From the NCBI GenBank assembly GCA_028291055.1, contig JAQGIP010000048.1:1-59892 (forward strand): a DNA stretch of 59,892 bases. Direction: 5' to 3'. Below, piece by piece: positions 21,133 to 30,375 of this stretch (position 1 is the stretch's first letter; every line of letters begins with the position of its first letter). The DNA is from Caulobacter sp. Lineage in GTDB: Bacteria > Pseudomonadota > Alphaproteobacteria > Caulobacterales > Caulobacteraceae. The notes under the pieces were generated by a model that saw nothing but the letters and a program-made list of their open reading frames with translations, did no database searches and had not been told where the DNA came from. A program made the position numbers and the translations under genes.

Positions 21133-22143
21133 ATGTCCGCCTCTTCAGAACCCCGCACCACCCGCTGCCTGATCGTGGGCTCCGGCCCCGCCGGCTACAC
21201 GGCCGCTATCTATGCGGCGCGCGCCCTGCTGAAACCCGTGCTGATCGCCGGCATCCAGCCGGGCGGCCAGCTGACCATCACCACCGACGTGGAGAACTAT
21301 CCGGGCTTCGCCGACGTCATCCAGGGCCCCTGGCTGATGGAGCAGATGCAGGCCCAGGCCGAGCATGTGGGCACGGAGCTGATCAACGACATCGTCACCT
21401 CCATCGACCTGTCTTCGCGCCCCTTCCGCGCCGAGACCGACAGCGGCCAGACCTGGCTGGCGGAGACGCTGATCATCGCCACCGGCGCCCAGGCCAAGTG
21501 GCTGGGGCTCGAGACCGAGGCCAAGTTCCAGGGCTTCGGCGTCTCGGCCTGCGCCACCTGCGACGGCTTCTTCTATCGCGGCAAGGAGGTGATCGTGGTG
21601 GGCGGCGGCAACACCGCCGTGGAGGAGGCGCTGTTCCTCACCAACTTCGCCAGCAAGGTCACCATCGTCCACCGCAAGAACGAGTTCCGGGCCGAGGCCA
21701 TCCTGCAGGAACGCCTGTTCTCCAACCCCAAGATCGAGGTGATCTGGGATCACGCCATCGATGCGGTCCTGGGCGACGAAGAGCCCCTGGGCGTGACCGG
21801 CGCGCGGCTGAAGAACGTCAAGACCGGCGAGACGCGGGAGGTCGCGGCCCACGGCGTCTTCATCGCCATCGGCCATGCCCCGTCGTCGGAACTGTTCAAG
21901 GGCCAGTTGGACATGGACGCCGCCGGCTATCTGCATGTGAAGGCCGGCACGACGGCGACCAGGGTGCACGGCGTCTATGCCGCCGGCGACGTCACCGACG
22001 ACGTCTATCGCCAGGCGGTCACCGCCGCCGGCATGGGCTGCATGGCCGCGCTGGAGGCGGTGCGCTTCCTGGCCGAGGAAGACCACAAGAAGGCCCACCA
22101 CCCGATCACCCACCACGAGGCGGAGAAGATCGGCACGTGGTGA
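21133..22143 (+). CDS. trxB: Thioredoxin-disulfide reductase
   Basis: A 336-residue flavoenzyme. The FAD-binding GSGPAGYTAAIYAAR (residues 17-31), the redox pair CATC (Cys140, Cys143) in SACATCDGFFYRG, the NADPH motif VGGGNTAVEEA and the C-terminal GVYAAGDVTDDVYRQAVTAA are all present. It keeps cytosolic thioredoxin reduced using NADPH. Its stop overlaps the GTG of a GNAT gene (GTGA). The divergent neighbour is a periplasmic DsbA-like fusion, so two thiol-redox genes share this intergenic region. Confidence 0.97.
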   Translation: MSASSEPRTTRCLIVGSGPAGYTAAIYAARALLKPVLIAGIQPGGQLTITTDVENYPGFADVIQGPWLMEQMQAQAEHVGTELINDIVTSIDLSSRPFRAETDSGQTWLAETLIIATGAQAKWLGLETEAKFQGFGVSACATCDGFFYRGKEVIVVGGGNTAVEEALFLTNFASKVTIVHRKNEFRAEAILQERLFSNPKIEVIWDHAIDAVLGDEEPLGVTGARLKNVKTGETREVAAHGVFIAIGHAPSSELFKGQLDMDAAGYLHVKAGTTATRVHGVYAAGDVTDDVYRQAVTAAGMGCMAALEAVRFLAEEDHKKAHHPITHHEAEKIGTW

Positions 22144-22784
22144 CCAACCGGCCCGCGAGCGGCGCGGCGCCCCCGATCACGCTGCGCCCCTTTCGCCCGC
22201 AAGACCTCGACGCCCTCTACGCCATCTCGCTCGCCACCGGACACCGGGGCGGTGACGCCGCCCACCTCTGCGAAGACCCGAGACTGATCGGCCACATCTA
22301 TTCCGCGCCCTATGGCCGGCTCGAACCGGACATGGCCCTGGTGGCCGAGGATGGCCACGGCGTCGCCGGCTATGTCGTCGGCGTCATCGACACCGTCCGG
22401 TGGGACGACCGGCTCGAGCGGGACTGGTGGCCGGCGCTGCGCGGCCGCTACGCCGATCCCGGCGATCCCTCGCCCGCCTGGACCCCCGATCAGCGACGCG
22501 CCCACATGATCCACCATCCCTACCGCACGCCCGCCGAGGTCACCGGCCCCTATCCGGGACACCTGCACATGAACCTGTTGCCCCGGGCGCAGCGGCGCGG
22601 GGTCGGGTCGGCGCTTCTTGCGGCCTGGTTCGACCTTGCCCGCGAGCGGGGCGCGCGGGGCGTCCATGTCGGCGTCAATGGGGCCAACACGGGCGGCCTT
22701 CAATTCTGGGCGGCGCGCGGCTTCACAGACCTGAAGCTGGATCCCGCCGTGGCGGGCCGCACGATCTGGATGGGCCGCGACTAG
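22140..22784 (+). CDS. GNAT family N-acetyltransferase
   Basis: A 214-residue GNAT protein starting with GTG at 22140, overlapping the trxB stop. ITLRPFRPQDLDALYAIS opens the fold, AGYVVGVID is strand 4, and the acetyl-CoA pyrophosphate loop is RAQRRGVGSALLAAW. VNGANTGGLQFWAARGF is the typical C-terminal part. A central insert of about 50 residues (RLERDWWPALRGRYADP...) is longer than in minimal GNATs and resembles O-GlcNAcase-linked acetyltransferase-like proteins. The acceptor is unknown. It is translationally coupled to trxB and convergent with the MFS gene. Confidence 0.87.
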   Translation: MTNRPASGAAPPITLRPFRPQDLDALYAISLATGHRGGDAAHLCEDPRLIGHIYSAPYGRLEPDMALVAEDGHGVAGYVVGVIDTVRWDDRLERDWWPALRGRYADPGDPSPAWTPDQRRAHMIHHPYRTPAEVTGPYPGHLHMNLLPRAQRRGVGSALLAAWFDLARERGARGVHVGVNGANTGGLQFWAARGFTDLKLDPAVAGRTIWMGRD

Positions 22785-24193
22785 GCCGCCTCGTCCCGGC
22801 CCAGCCGCCAGGCGGCCAGCCAGCCCAGGGCGGCCACCGGCACGAAGGCCAGGAATATCCACACCCCTGCGCTGCGCGCCGCCTCCGCCGAGAAGCCGTG
22901 GGCGAAGCCGCAGAGGTTGGCGACCGCCGCCGCGCCGGCCGCCCCCGCCGCCGATCCGGTCAGGCGCACGGTGGTGATGCCGCCGGCGCCGATGGCGCGC
23001 TCATCATCGGGAAGGCAGCCCAGAATCCGCTGGCTCATGAAGCTCCAGGACAGGCCGAAGGCCGCGCCCGTGGCGACGGCGGCGGCCAGCACCCAGGCCA
23101 GCGACGGGATGGGAAAGCCGATGGCGCTGAGCAGCAGGCCCGCCACCAGGAACGGTCCGCCGATGCGGATCAGGCGTCCGGGCCAGGGCGCGCTGAGATG
23201 GGAGACCATCAGCGCCGTCAGGGTCCAGGCCAGGGCCTCCACCGCGATCACATAGCCGGCGAACAGGGCCGAATAGCCGGCCAGGGTCTGGAGGATGGCC
23301 GCGCCATAGACGGAGAAGGCCATGGAGGCCGCCGTCAGCAGGAACATGGCGGCATAGCCCGACCCCACCACCGTGCGCGGATCGTTGGAACCCTTGGGCA
23401 GCAGCCGCACGCCGGCCTTGGCGTCCACCGCCACCATCAGCGCCAGCAAACCCAGGCCCACGATGGACAGGGCGACCGAGCCCGCCACGCTGCCGGCGAT
23501 GTCGGCGGCGCCCATGGCGCTGACCCCGGCGGCGGTCAGGGCCAGTTGCAGCCAGGCGATGCCCGCCTTGCCGTCGCCGCCCTCACCGCGCGGCAGCAGC
23601 CACAGGGAGGCGAGCGCCACGCCGACCGCCTGGACGGCAAAGAACCAGAAGGCGAAGCGCCAGGCGCCCGCGTCGGCGAACACGCCACCCACCAGCGGAC
23701 CCAGCAGGGTGGCTATGCCCCAGATGGCGGCCGTCGCCGCATAGACGCGCGGCAGCATGCGGTTGGCGAACAGCAGGCCGATGGCGACGGAGGCGAAGCC
23801 TGAGACCCAGCCGCCGCCCAACCCCTGCAATAGCCGCCCGATCAGGAAGACGGTCATGTTGGGGGCCAGGGCGCCGATGGCGCAGCCCACCGCATAGAGG
23901 GCCGCCGACCAAGCCGTGGCTTGGCGCAGGCCGAACCGCTTGGCCAGCAGGCCCGCGCTGGAGCCCGCGAACACGGAGGCCAGCAGGTAGCCGGCCGTGG
24001 CCCAGCTGAAGAATTCCACGCCGCCGAGCGCATGGCCGACGCTGGGCATGATGGTCGCGGTGACCAGGCTGTCGGCGGCGAACAGCCACACGGCCAGCCA
24101 GATCAGCACCAGCCGCGGCGTGCGCCCCTCGGCCATGATCTCGCGCCAGGTGGCGTTGGTGGCGGAGGCGGCTTTCGAATCCGTCGCGGTCAT
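22781..24193 (-). CDS. MFS transporter (drug-efflux type)
   Basis: A 470-residue polytopic protein with roughly 12-14 hydrophobic segments. FAADSLVTATIMPSVGHALGG resembles motif D1 of drug:H+ antiporters, and LAKRFGLRQA fits motif A between TM2 and TM3. It probably exports a toxic organic compound. It is divergent from the SufR-like regulator at 24372, and the shared intergenic region holds two near-identical inverted repeats, so it is a likely regulatory target. The stop overlaps the GNAT stop region by four bases. Confidence 0.9.
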   Translation of the reverse strand: MTATDSKAASATNATWREIMAEGRTPRLVLIWLAVWLFAADSLVTATIMPSVGHALGGVEFFSWATAGYLLASVFAGSSAGLLAKRFGLRQATAWSAALYAVGCAIGALAPNMTVFLIGRLLQGLGGGWVSGFASVAIGLLFANRMLPRVYAATAAIWGIATLLGPLVGGVFADAGAWRFAFWFFAVQAVGVALASLWLLPRGEGGDGKAGIAWLQLALTAAGVSAMGAADIAGSVAGSVALSIVGLGLLALMVAVDAKAGVRLLPKGSNDPRTVVGSGYAAMFLLTAASMAFSVYGAAILQTLAGYSALFAGYVIAVEALAWTLTALMVSHLSAPWPGRLIRIGGPFLVAGLLLSAIGFPIPSLAWVLAAAVATGAAFGLSWSFMSQRILGCLPDDERAIGAGGITTVRLTGSAAGAAGAAAVANLCGFAHGFSAEAARSAGVWIFLAFVPVAALGWLAAWRLGRDEAA

Positions 24194-24291
24194 GGCCGTT
24201 TGCTTACTCCCCCCAACCGCCGATCACCCAGCCACGCCGGCGACCGCCTGGGCTGAGGAAGCGGCGGCGGCGTGGCTGAACGGCCTTTTAT

Positions 24292-24305
24292 AAAGGCATG
24301 GCTTT
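24292..24305. promoter_or_regulatory. Operator-like inverted repeat, site 1
   Basis: AAAGGCATGGCTTT: AAAG and CTTT flank a six-base centre. It is paired with a near-copy 38 bases downstream, within the MFS/regulator divergent intergenic region. An additional CCTTTTATAAAGG palindrome (24284-24296) overlaps its left half. Confidence 0.6.
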
Positions 24306-24329
24306 GTAAATCTGGGCGGCCTCGAATGT

Positions 24330-24343
24330 AAAGGCTGGACTTT
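24330..24343. promoter_or_regulatory. Operator-like inverted repeat, site 2
   Basis: AAAGGCTGGACTTT has the same AAAG-N6-CTTT layout as site 1, extended to TAAAG...CTTTA. It lies 28 bases before the regulator ATG, where binding would block its own transcription. Confidence 0.6.
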
Positions 24344-24371
24344 AGAAAATGCCGGCGACTAAGAAAGGGCG

Positions 24372-25004
24372 ATGACCGCCCCCGAGCCCGCCACCCGCCG
24401 TGTCCTGCTGGAGCGCCTGAAGCTGCACGGCCCGCAATCCGCCGACGCCCTGGCCGGCGTGTTGGGCGTGACCGCCATGGCGGTGCGCCAGCACCTCTAC
24501 GGCCTGGAGACCGAGGGGTTGGTGACCTGGACCTCGCCCGCCACCGCGCGCGGCCGGCCCAGCAAGCTATGGGGCCTGACGGCGGCGGCCGAGCGCCTGT
24601 TTCCCGACGCCCACCAGGACCTGGCCGTGGGCCTGCTCACCGCGTTGCGTGAGGCGCTGGGGGACGAGGGGTTCGAGCGCGTCCTGGCCCAGCGCGGCGC
24701 CGACCAGACACGGCAGTATCGCCAGGCCCTGCCGGATGCGGGCCTCGCCAAGCGCGTCGCCGCCCTGGCGGAGATCCGGACCCGCGAAGGCTATATGGCC
24801 GAAGTCCAACCGGACGGCGCCGGCGGCTTCCTGCTGATCGAGAACCACTGCCCGGTCTGCTCGGCCGCGCGCGCCTGCACCGGCATCTGCGCCAGCGAAC
24901 TGGCCGTCTTCCGCGCCGTGCTGGGCGAGGACGTCGCCATCGAGCGCACCGACCACATCTTGTCGGGCGCGCGGCGGTGCGCCTATCGGATCAGTGCGAT
25001 TTAG
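24372..25004 (+). CDS. SufR-like winged-helix regulator with C-terminal cysteine cluster
   Basis: A 210-residue protein. An N-terminal DeoR/ArsR-type winged helix (QSADALAGVLGVTAMAVRQHLYGLETEGL) is followed by the RGRPSKLWGLT wing, also typical of SufR. The C-terminal part carries NHCPVCSAARACTGICASEL and ends ARRCAYRI, giving Cys160, 163, 169, 173 and 203, of which several could hold an iron-sulfur cluster as in SufR. It may sense iron-sulfur status or redox stress and repress itself and the divergent MFS pump through the paired inverted repeats. Its stop overlaps the convergent P450 gene by four bases. Confidence 0.85.
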   Translation: MTAPEPATRRVLLERLKLHGPQSADALAGVLGVTAMAVRQHLYGLETEGLVTWTSPATARGRPSKLWGLTAAAERLFPDAHQDLAVGLLTALREALGDEGFERVLAQRGADQTRQYRQALPDAGLAKRVAALAEIRTREGYMAEVQPDGAGGFLLIENHCPVCSAARACTGICASELAVFRAVLGEDVAIERTDHILSGARRCAYRISAI

Positions 25005-26365
25005 GCTTCGACCGGCTCCAGTGTGAACCACGGCTCGTGATCCGGCGCGGTCGTCACCGTCGCCACCGGCAGCACCGCGCGCTCGCTTTCGAGGCCGATG
25101 TGGAACCGCCCCAACAGGTTGGCGAGTATGATCGAGGCCTCGGTCATGGCGAAACTGGCTCCGATGCAGATACGTGGGCCGGCGCCGAAGGGCAGGAAGG
25201 CCGGTTCGGTCAGGAAGGCGTTGGGCTTGCCCGCGAAACGCTCGGGCATGAAGGCGGTGGGGTTGTCCCAGAAGGCCTTGTGGCGATGCATGACCCAGGG
25301 GCTGATCCAGACCAGGCAGCCCGGCCCGATCTTTTCGCCGGCGATCTCGTCGTCTGCCGTCGCCTGACGCAGGATCACGGCGACCGGCGGATAGAGGCGA
25401 AGCGTCTCCATCAGCACCTGGCGCAGGCGCGGCCAGGCCTGGAGGTCTTCCAGGGTGGTCACCGTTTCCGGCGGCCGGGCGGCGATCTCGGCGCGCACCC
25501 GTTCCTGCTCAATCGGATCGAGCGCCAGGAGGTAGCTGGACCAGAACAGCAGGCGCGAGGTGGTCTCGAAGCCGGCCACCAGCATGGTCGCCGACTGGTC
25601 GCGGATCTCCACGTCGCTGAGCGGCTCGCCCGTCTCCGGGTCGCGGGCCGACAGCAGCAGGCCGAGCAGGTCGTTGCCCTGTGGGTCGGCGGAGGCGCGA
25701 CGTTCGGCGATCACCGCGTCGACCAGCCTGTGCCAGCGTTTGGCAAAGCGGCGGCGGCTCCAGCCGGCCAGGGGGAAGTCGCTTTCGCTGCGCGACAGGC
25801 CGTCCAGCAGGTTGGGGCGGCCGGGGCCCTTGATGTAGTCGCGCACCACCTTGGCCAGGTCCGCCTGCACCCGGCCCGGCGGCAGGGAGAAGAGCGCGCG
25901 CAGCACGGCATCCAAGGCCGCCTCGTGGAAGGCAACCGACAGGTTGGCGCGGGGCTGCAGCCGCGCCAACAGACCTTGGGCGGCGGCGGTGAAATGGGGG
26001 ATCAGGCCGCCCATCCGCGCGGGGGTGAAGACGGGCGCCAGCATGCGCCGCTGCCGGCGCCACTCGGTTCCTTCGGCCAGCAAGACTCCCTCGCCGCCCA
26101 AGGGCCGGATCGGGCGGATGAAGGCGGCGGGGCGGGCGTAGGCGCCGGCCTTGGGGCCCATGACCTGGCGCACGGCCTCGGGATCGTTGATGACGATGCT
26201 GTCGACGCCCAGGGATTTGCGGCGCGCGACGAGATAGACGAAGGCGTCCTCGGCCCAGAAGCCGGCCAGATTGCTCAGGCTTTCCCAGACGAGGCGCCAG
26301 GTCGGCAGTTCGCCGGGGTGAACCGGCGGGGCCGGCGGAACGATAGGCCGAGTGAGCGCGTCCAT
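25001..26365 (-). CDS. Cytochrome P450
   Basis: A 454-residue soluble-type P450. The start at 26365 (MDALTRPIVPPAPP) has a strong GGAGGACAAG upstream; the longer open frame is Pro/Arg-rich shadow. The I-helix oxygen-activation motif is AGFETT, the K-helix is ETLR, and the heme loop FGAGPRICIG gives the thiolate Cys400. There is no N-terminal membrane anchor. No ferredoxin or reductase gene lies nearby, so its redox partners must come from elsewhere. The substrate is unknown; monooxygenation of a fatty acid, terpene or xenobiotic is possible. Confidence 0.93.
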   Translation of the reverse strand: MDALTRPIVPPAPPVHPGELPTWRLVWESLSNLAGFWAEDAFVYLVARRKSLGVDSIVINDPEAVRQVMGPKAGAYARPAAFIRPIRPLGGEGVLLAEGTEWRRQRRMLAPVFTPARMGGLIPHFTAAAQGLLARLQPRANLSVAFHEAALDAVLRALFSLPPGRVQADLAKVVRDYIKGPGRPNLLDGLSRSESDFPLAGWSRRRFAKRWHRLVDAVIAERRASADPQGNDLLGLLLSARDPETGEPLSDVEIRDQSATMLVAGFETTSRLLFWSSYLLALDPIEQERVRAEIAARPPETVTTLEDLQAWPRLRQVLMETLRLYPPVAVILRQATADDEIAGEKIGPGCLVWISPWVMHRHKAFWDNPTAFMPERFAGKPNAFLTEPAFLPFGAGPRICIGASFAMTEASIILANLLGRFHIGLESERAVLPVATVTTAPDHEPWFTLEPVEA

Positions 26366-26414
26366 CTTGTCCTCCGGAGTGGGGAGACTCCGATGGGAAG
26401 GTCTAGCACGGCGC

Positions 26415-27656
26415 CTAGCGCTGGCCGATGGGCACCGCGTCGCTGTTGGGGGCCTTGGGCGGCGGCGCGGCCACATGGGCGGGACCGGCCGGAGCCGAGC
26501 CTTGGGCCTCGGGCATGGCCCCGAGCGCCGCGTTGATGCGGCGGATCTCTTCCGGCGTCGGCGTACGGCGCCCGGCGATGACGCCGCGCACCCGGCCGTT
26601 GGCGTCGAGCGGCGCCCCGTTCTGGGCCTGGGCGATGGTGAAGGTCTCGAAGCCCGGCGGGGTCGGCAGCAGGCCGGGTGCGGGGTTGTCGGCGGGGTTG
26701 TGGACCTGCAGCGAGACGCGCAGCTCACCGCCCAGATAGCGGCCCTGGAAGGCGTTGACCCGGCCCATGGGGCCCGGGAAGCGGTAGAAGATGTGGGCCC
26801 CGATCTGGTTCAGCTTGACCAGCATCGGCCCCCAGGCCGGGTAGACGTAGTCGGCATGATAGAAGGTCGCCGTGCCCACCGCCGGCTGGACGTAGCCGTT
26901 CAACGCGCGCTCAGCCACGATGCGCGCACGGTTCCAGTAGTCCGCCATCGGCGCGCGCAGCACCGAGCCGTCGCAGGTGAAGGAGAACTGGCAGCCGGTG
27001 AAGCGCTCGGCGCCCTGGTAGACGACGCCGCAGATGGTCTTGGGGTAGGCCGGGTGGCGCATGCGGTTCAGCACCACCTGGGCCACGGCCGCCTGGCCCT
27101 CGGTGGGCTCGCGGGCGGCCTCGTAATAGATCGCCTGGGTCATGCAGTGGATGGCGCGCTCGCGCTCGGCGCCGGTCGACTGCAGCACGAAGGGCATGGC
27201 CGGCTCCATGTCGCCCACCGTGGGGATCAGGGAGTTGATGGTGCGCGCGTCTTCCACGTCCAGCGCCCCGAAGCCCAGGGTCGGCGGCTGGCTGATGTCC
27301 AGGCTGGTCCAGCCCAGCGGGCGGCCCCAGAGGTCGGCCAGGGCGCCGGGCGCATGGCGGTCGGCGATGGCCAGCACGCCGGGGTCCAACTGGCTGGAAT
27401 AGCGGTTGAAGTCCTGACGCGAGAAGTGGCCGGCGGCCTTGGCCAGGGCCGGCGAGATCGGCATAGGCTGGGGCTTGATCAGGGCGCGGGCGGCGGCGAA
27501 GGCACTGAAGCCCACCATCGCGGCGATCAGGACGGCGGTGAAGACGCGGTGGCGGCGCAGCCATTGGAAGGCCAGGGTCAGGAAGGCCGTGGCGGCCACA
27601 GCGGCGCCCAGGGCGAGCTCGCGCGCGCTCTCCATGCGCGTGGGCCGAGGGTCCAT
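26415..27656 (-). CDS. Cell-wall hydrolase, SleB/CwlJ type (Hydrolase_2)
   Basis: A protein of about 413 residues with one N-terminal membrane segment (VFTAVLIAAMVGFSAFAAARAL). Its catalytic domain contains CMTQAIYYEAAREPTEGQAAVAQVVLNR (split here as YYEAARE and AAVAQVVLNR), CGVVYQGAERFTGCQFSF and FYHADYVYPAW. The Glu in YYEA is the predicted lytic residue for peptidoglycan glycan strands. The C-terminal 90 residues are Pro/Ala-rich. The start is uncertain: ATG at 27656 is used, and a TTG at 27680 is possible. A paralogue is at 49638-50798. Confidence 0.87.
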   Translation of the reverse strand: MDPRPTRMESARELALGAAVAATAFLTLAFQWLRRHRVFTAVLIAAMVGFSAFAAARALIKPQPMPISPALAKAAGHFSRQDFNRYSSQLDPGVLAIADRHAPGALADLWGRPLGWTSLDISQPPTLGFGALDVEDARTINSLIPTVGDMEPAMPFVLQSTGAERERAIHCMTQAIYYEAAREPTEGQAAVAQVVLNRMRHPAYPKTICGVVYQGAERFTGCQFSFTCDGSVLRAPMADYWNRARIVAERALNGYVQPAVGTATFYHADYVYPAWGPMLVKLNQIGAHIFYRFPGPMGRVNAFQGRYLGGELRVSLQVHNPADNPAPGLLPTPPGFETFTIAQAQNGAPLDANGRVRGVIAGRRTPTPEEIRRINAALGAMPEAQGSAPAGPAHVAAPPPKAPNSDAVPIGQR

Positions 27657-27921
27657 GTCGAGGGTGGGCTGCAAGGGCAAGGGGCCTATGACCGGATGGC
27701 GCAGAGCGAATGGCGTTCGGTGTTCACGTCGGTGATCCTTCCGGCCGTTCGCCCGCGTTCGGGGCGCAAGTCTCTACAAGGTCAAGGTTGGCCAAGGATG
27801 AACACTTCAGGCCCGCGCGCCCAACGGCAAGCAAGGCCCGGGCCACGCGCGGGTCTTCATAACGTTCCGCCGCCTTCACCGCCACCATCTCCTCTGTTGC
27901 GCGCTCTAGGTATGGTCGTCC

Positions 27922-30375
27922 ATGATCATGGCAAGATGCCGACGCGGGCGGGGCAAAGGCATCGGCGGGGCGCAATGTGCGCGCCGCCAGCACGGGGATA
28001 CACACCGCTTGCAGCTGTCCGTCATCAGTAACTGGCTGATCCCTGAACGCGCGCCGGGTCCCTGGCGTTCATTCCTGATGACCATCGGGGCGTTGGCCCT
28101 GGCGGCCGGGGTCCGCTGGGCGCTGCTGCCCATCGCCGGTCCGGTGCTGCTGTCGCCCACCCTGTTTCCGGCCCTGCTGGTCATCGGCGTCTACGCCGGC
28201 TGGCGCTGGGGCCTGGGCGGCGTCGTCATCGCCACCCTGCTGCTGCACCAGCTGACGATCAGCGCGCGGGGACCCAACCTCAGCCTTGCGGACCTGATCG
28301 GCTTAGGGGTGTTCGCCGTCTCCGGCCTGCTCTGCGTGCTGGCCGCCGCCGCCCTTCGCCGCACGGTCAACGAGTTGCGCGAGGTCCGCGCCGTCGCGGC
28401 CAGCACCGAGATTTCGCTGCAGAGCCACACCCAGCGCCTGCGCCTGGCCGAGGAGGCGGGCGGCATGGGATTGTGGGAATGGGACCTGACCACCGGACAG
28501 GCGTCCGTCGCCCGGGGCGGCGATGAACCGGCGCGGGGGCTGGAGGCGCCCAACTACCTGGCCTATCTCGGTCGCGTGCATCCGCAGGACCGGCCCGCCA
28601 TGCAGGCCGCCGGCCGCGAGGCGATCATGAACGGCCGCTTCTTCGACCAAGAGTACCGTCTTTCCACCAATGCCGGCGAACGCTGGATCCACAGCCGGGG
28701 CGAGGTGATCCGCGACGCGGAGGGCCGCGCCATCCGCCTGTTGGGCTATAATTTCGACGTCACCGAACGGCGCATGGTCGAGGACCGGCTGCGCGAGAGC
28801 GAGGCGCGCTTCCGCGCCCTGGCCGACAGCGCGCCGGTGCCGATGTGGGTCACCCGCACGGACCGCAAACGCGAGTTCGTCAACCGCGCCTATGTGGAAT
28901 TCCTGGACATCCCCTACGAGGAGGCGATCGACCTCGACTGGCGCACCATCCTGCACCCCGACGACGTCGAGCGCATCACGGCGGAGTCCATCGCCGGCGA
29001 AACCAGCCTCAACCCCTTCGCGCTCGAGGGCCGCTACAGGGTCGGGACCGGCGACTACCGCTGGATCCGCTCCTTCTCCCAGCCGCGCTTCGATCCGATG
29101 GGCGAGTTGGCGGGCTTCATCGGCATCGCCTTCGACATCACCGACGCCAAGCGCGCCGAGGCGGACCTGAAGCGCCTCAACGAACTGCTGGCCGAGCGCG
29201 TGCAGGAGGCGCTCAGCGAACGCGACCTGGCCCAGGCGGCCCTGATGCAGAGCCAGAAGCTGGAGGCCGTGGGCCAGCTGACCGGCGGGGTGGCGCACGA
29301 CTTCAACAACCTGCTGACCGTGGTCATCGGCGCCCTGGATATCGTGGCGCGCAACCCCGACGACGCGGTGCGTCGCACGCGGCTGCTGGACGCGGCCCTG
29401 TCGGCGGCGCGGCGGGGCGAGCGGCTGACGCAACAGCTGCTGGCCTTCGCGCGCCGCCAGCCGCTGCGCACGGAAACCACCCGTATCGACCCGCTGATCC
29501 GCCAGGACGAGGCGCTGTTCCGGCGCGCGGTGGGCGAGGCGGTGCAGTTCACCCTGGCGCTCGGCGCCGACGACAGCGCCTGCGCGCTCGATCCCGGCCA
29601 GTTCGAGGCGGCCGTGCTCAACCTGGTGGTCAATGCCCGCGACGCCACGCCCGACGGCGGCCACATCCGCATCGAGACCGGCTGCGTCGTCTATGACGCG
29701 CCCCGGGGAGAGCTGAAGGCCGGCCGCCACCTGCGCGTTACCGTGGCCGACGACGGGCCCGGCATGGACGAGGCCACCAAGGCGCGCGTGTTCGAGCCCT
29801 TCTTCACCACCAAGGCGGTGGGCAAGGGCACGGGGCTGGGCCTGTCCCAGGTCTATGGGTTCGCGCGCCAGACCGGCGGCGACGTGGAGATCGACAGCGC
29901 GCCGGGCCAGGGGACGCGCGTCACCCTGGTGCTGCCCTGCGCCGACATGGACAAGGCCGCCGAAGCCCCCGCCGCCGAGGAGGACGACGCGCCCGCCGCC
30001 GACCCGTTGTGCATCCTGCTGGTGGAGGACGACGCCGACGTGGGCGACCTGATCGCCACTATGCTGGAGGAGCTGGGTCACCGGGTGCGCCGGGCCGAGA
30101 CGGTGGATCAGGCGCTGGCCGTGCTCAACGACGACGCCAGGATCGACGTGCTGCTGACCGACGTGATCATGCCCGGCGGCAAGAGCGGCGTGGACCTGGC
30201 CCAGGCGGCCGCGAAACAATGGCCCGACATGCCGGTCATCCTGTCCAGCGGCTATACGGGCGACAGCCTGGCCACCGCCGAGGCCGCCCCCTGGCCCCTG
30301 CTGCGCAAGCCCTACAGCCTGCAGGCCCTGGCCGCCGCCATCGCCGAGGCCGCGGAGGGCCGGGTGCGCAGGTGA
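27922..30375 (+). CDS. PAS-domain hybrid histidine kinase with receiver domain
   Basis: An 817-residue sensor. A hydrophobic N-terminal region (about residues 50-145, resembling the DUF4118/MASE-type membrane block) is followed by two PAS domains (about 165-290 and 295-420). A HisKA region has GGVAHDFNNLLTVV (His459), followed by an HATPase with VVNARDATPDGG and GTGLGLSQVYGF. A C-terminal receiver (from LCILLVEDDADVGD) has its phospho-acceptor at Asp747 in LLTDVIMP. The start is uncertain, because the first 35 residues are Arg-rich and not family-like; translation may begin nearer the first membrane helix. The next gene overlaps by four bases (GTGA). Confidence 0.9.
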   Translation: MIMARCRRGRGKGIGGAQCARRQHGDTHRLQLSVISNWLIPERAPGPWRSFLMTIGALALAAGVRWALLPIAGPVLLSPTLFPALLVIGVYAGWRWGLGGVVIATLLLHQLTISARGPNLSLADLIGLGVFAVSGLLCVLAAAALRRTVNELREVRAVAASTEISLQSHTQRLRLAEEAGGMGLWEWDLTTGQASVARGGDEPARGLEAPNYLAYLGRVHPQDRPAMQAAGREAIMNGRFFDQEYRLSTNAGERWIHSRGEVIRDAEGRAIRLLGYNFDVTERRMVEDRLRESEARFRALADSAPVPMWVTRTDRKREFVNRAYVEFLDIPYEEAIDLDWRTILHPDDVERITAESIAGETSLNPFALEGRYRVGTGDYRWIRSFSQPRFDPMGELAGFIGIAFDITDAKRAEADLKRLNELLAERVQEALSERDLAQAALMQSQKLEAVGQLTGGVAHDFNNLLTVVIGALDIVARNPDDAVRRTRLLDAALSAARRGERLTQQLLAFARRQPLRTETTRIDPLIRQDEALFRRAVGEAVQFTLALGADDSACALDPGQFEAAVLNLVVNARDATPDGGHIRIETGCVVYDAPRGELKAGRHLRVTVADDGPGMDEATKARVFEPFFTTKAVGKGTGLGLSQVYGFARQTGGDVEIDSAPGQGTRVTLVLPCADMDKAAEAPAAEEDDAPAADPLCILLVEDDADVGDLIATMLEELGHRVRRAETVDQALAVLNDDARIDVLLTDVIMPGGKSGVDLAQAAAKQWPDMPVILSSGYTGDSLATAEAAPWPLLRKPYSLQALAAAIAEAAEGRVRR

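Noticed and set aside
26366..26728. N-terminal extension of the P450
   Set aside because: It is Pro/Arg-rich and antisense to the cell-wall hydrolase; a strong ribosome-binding site supports 26365.
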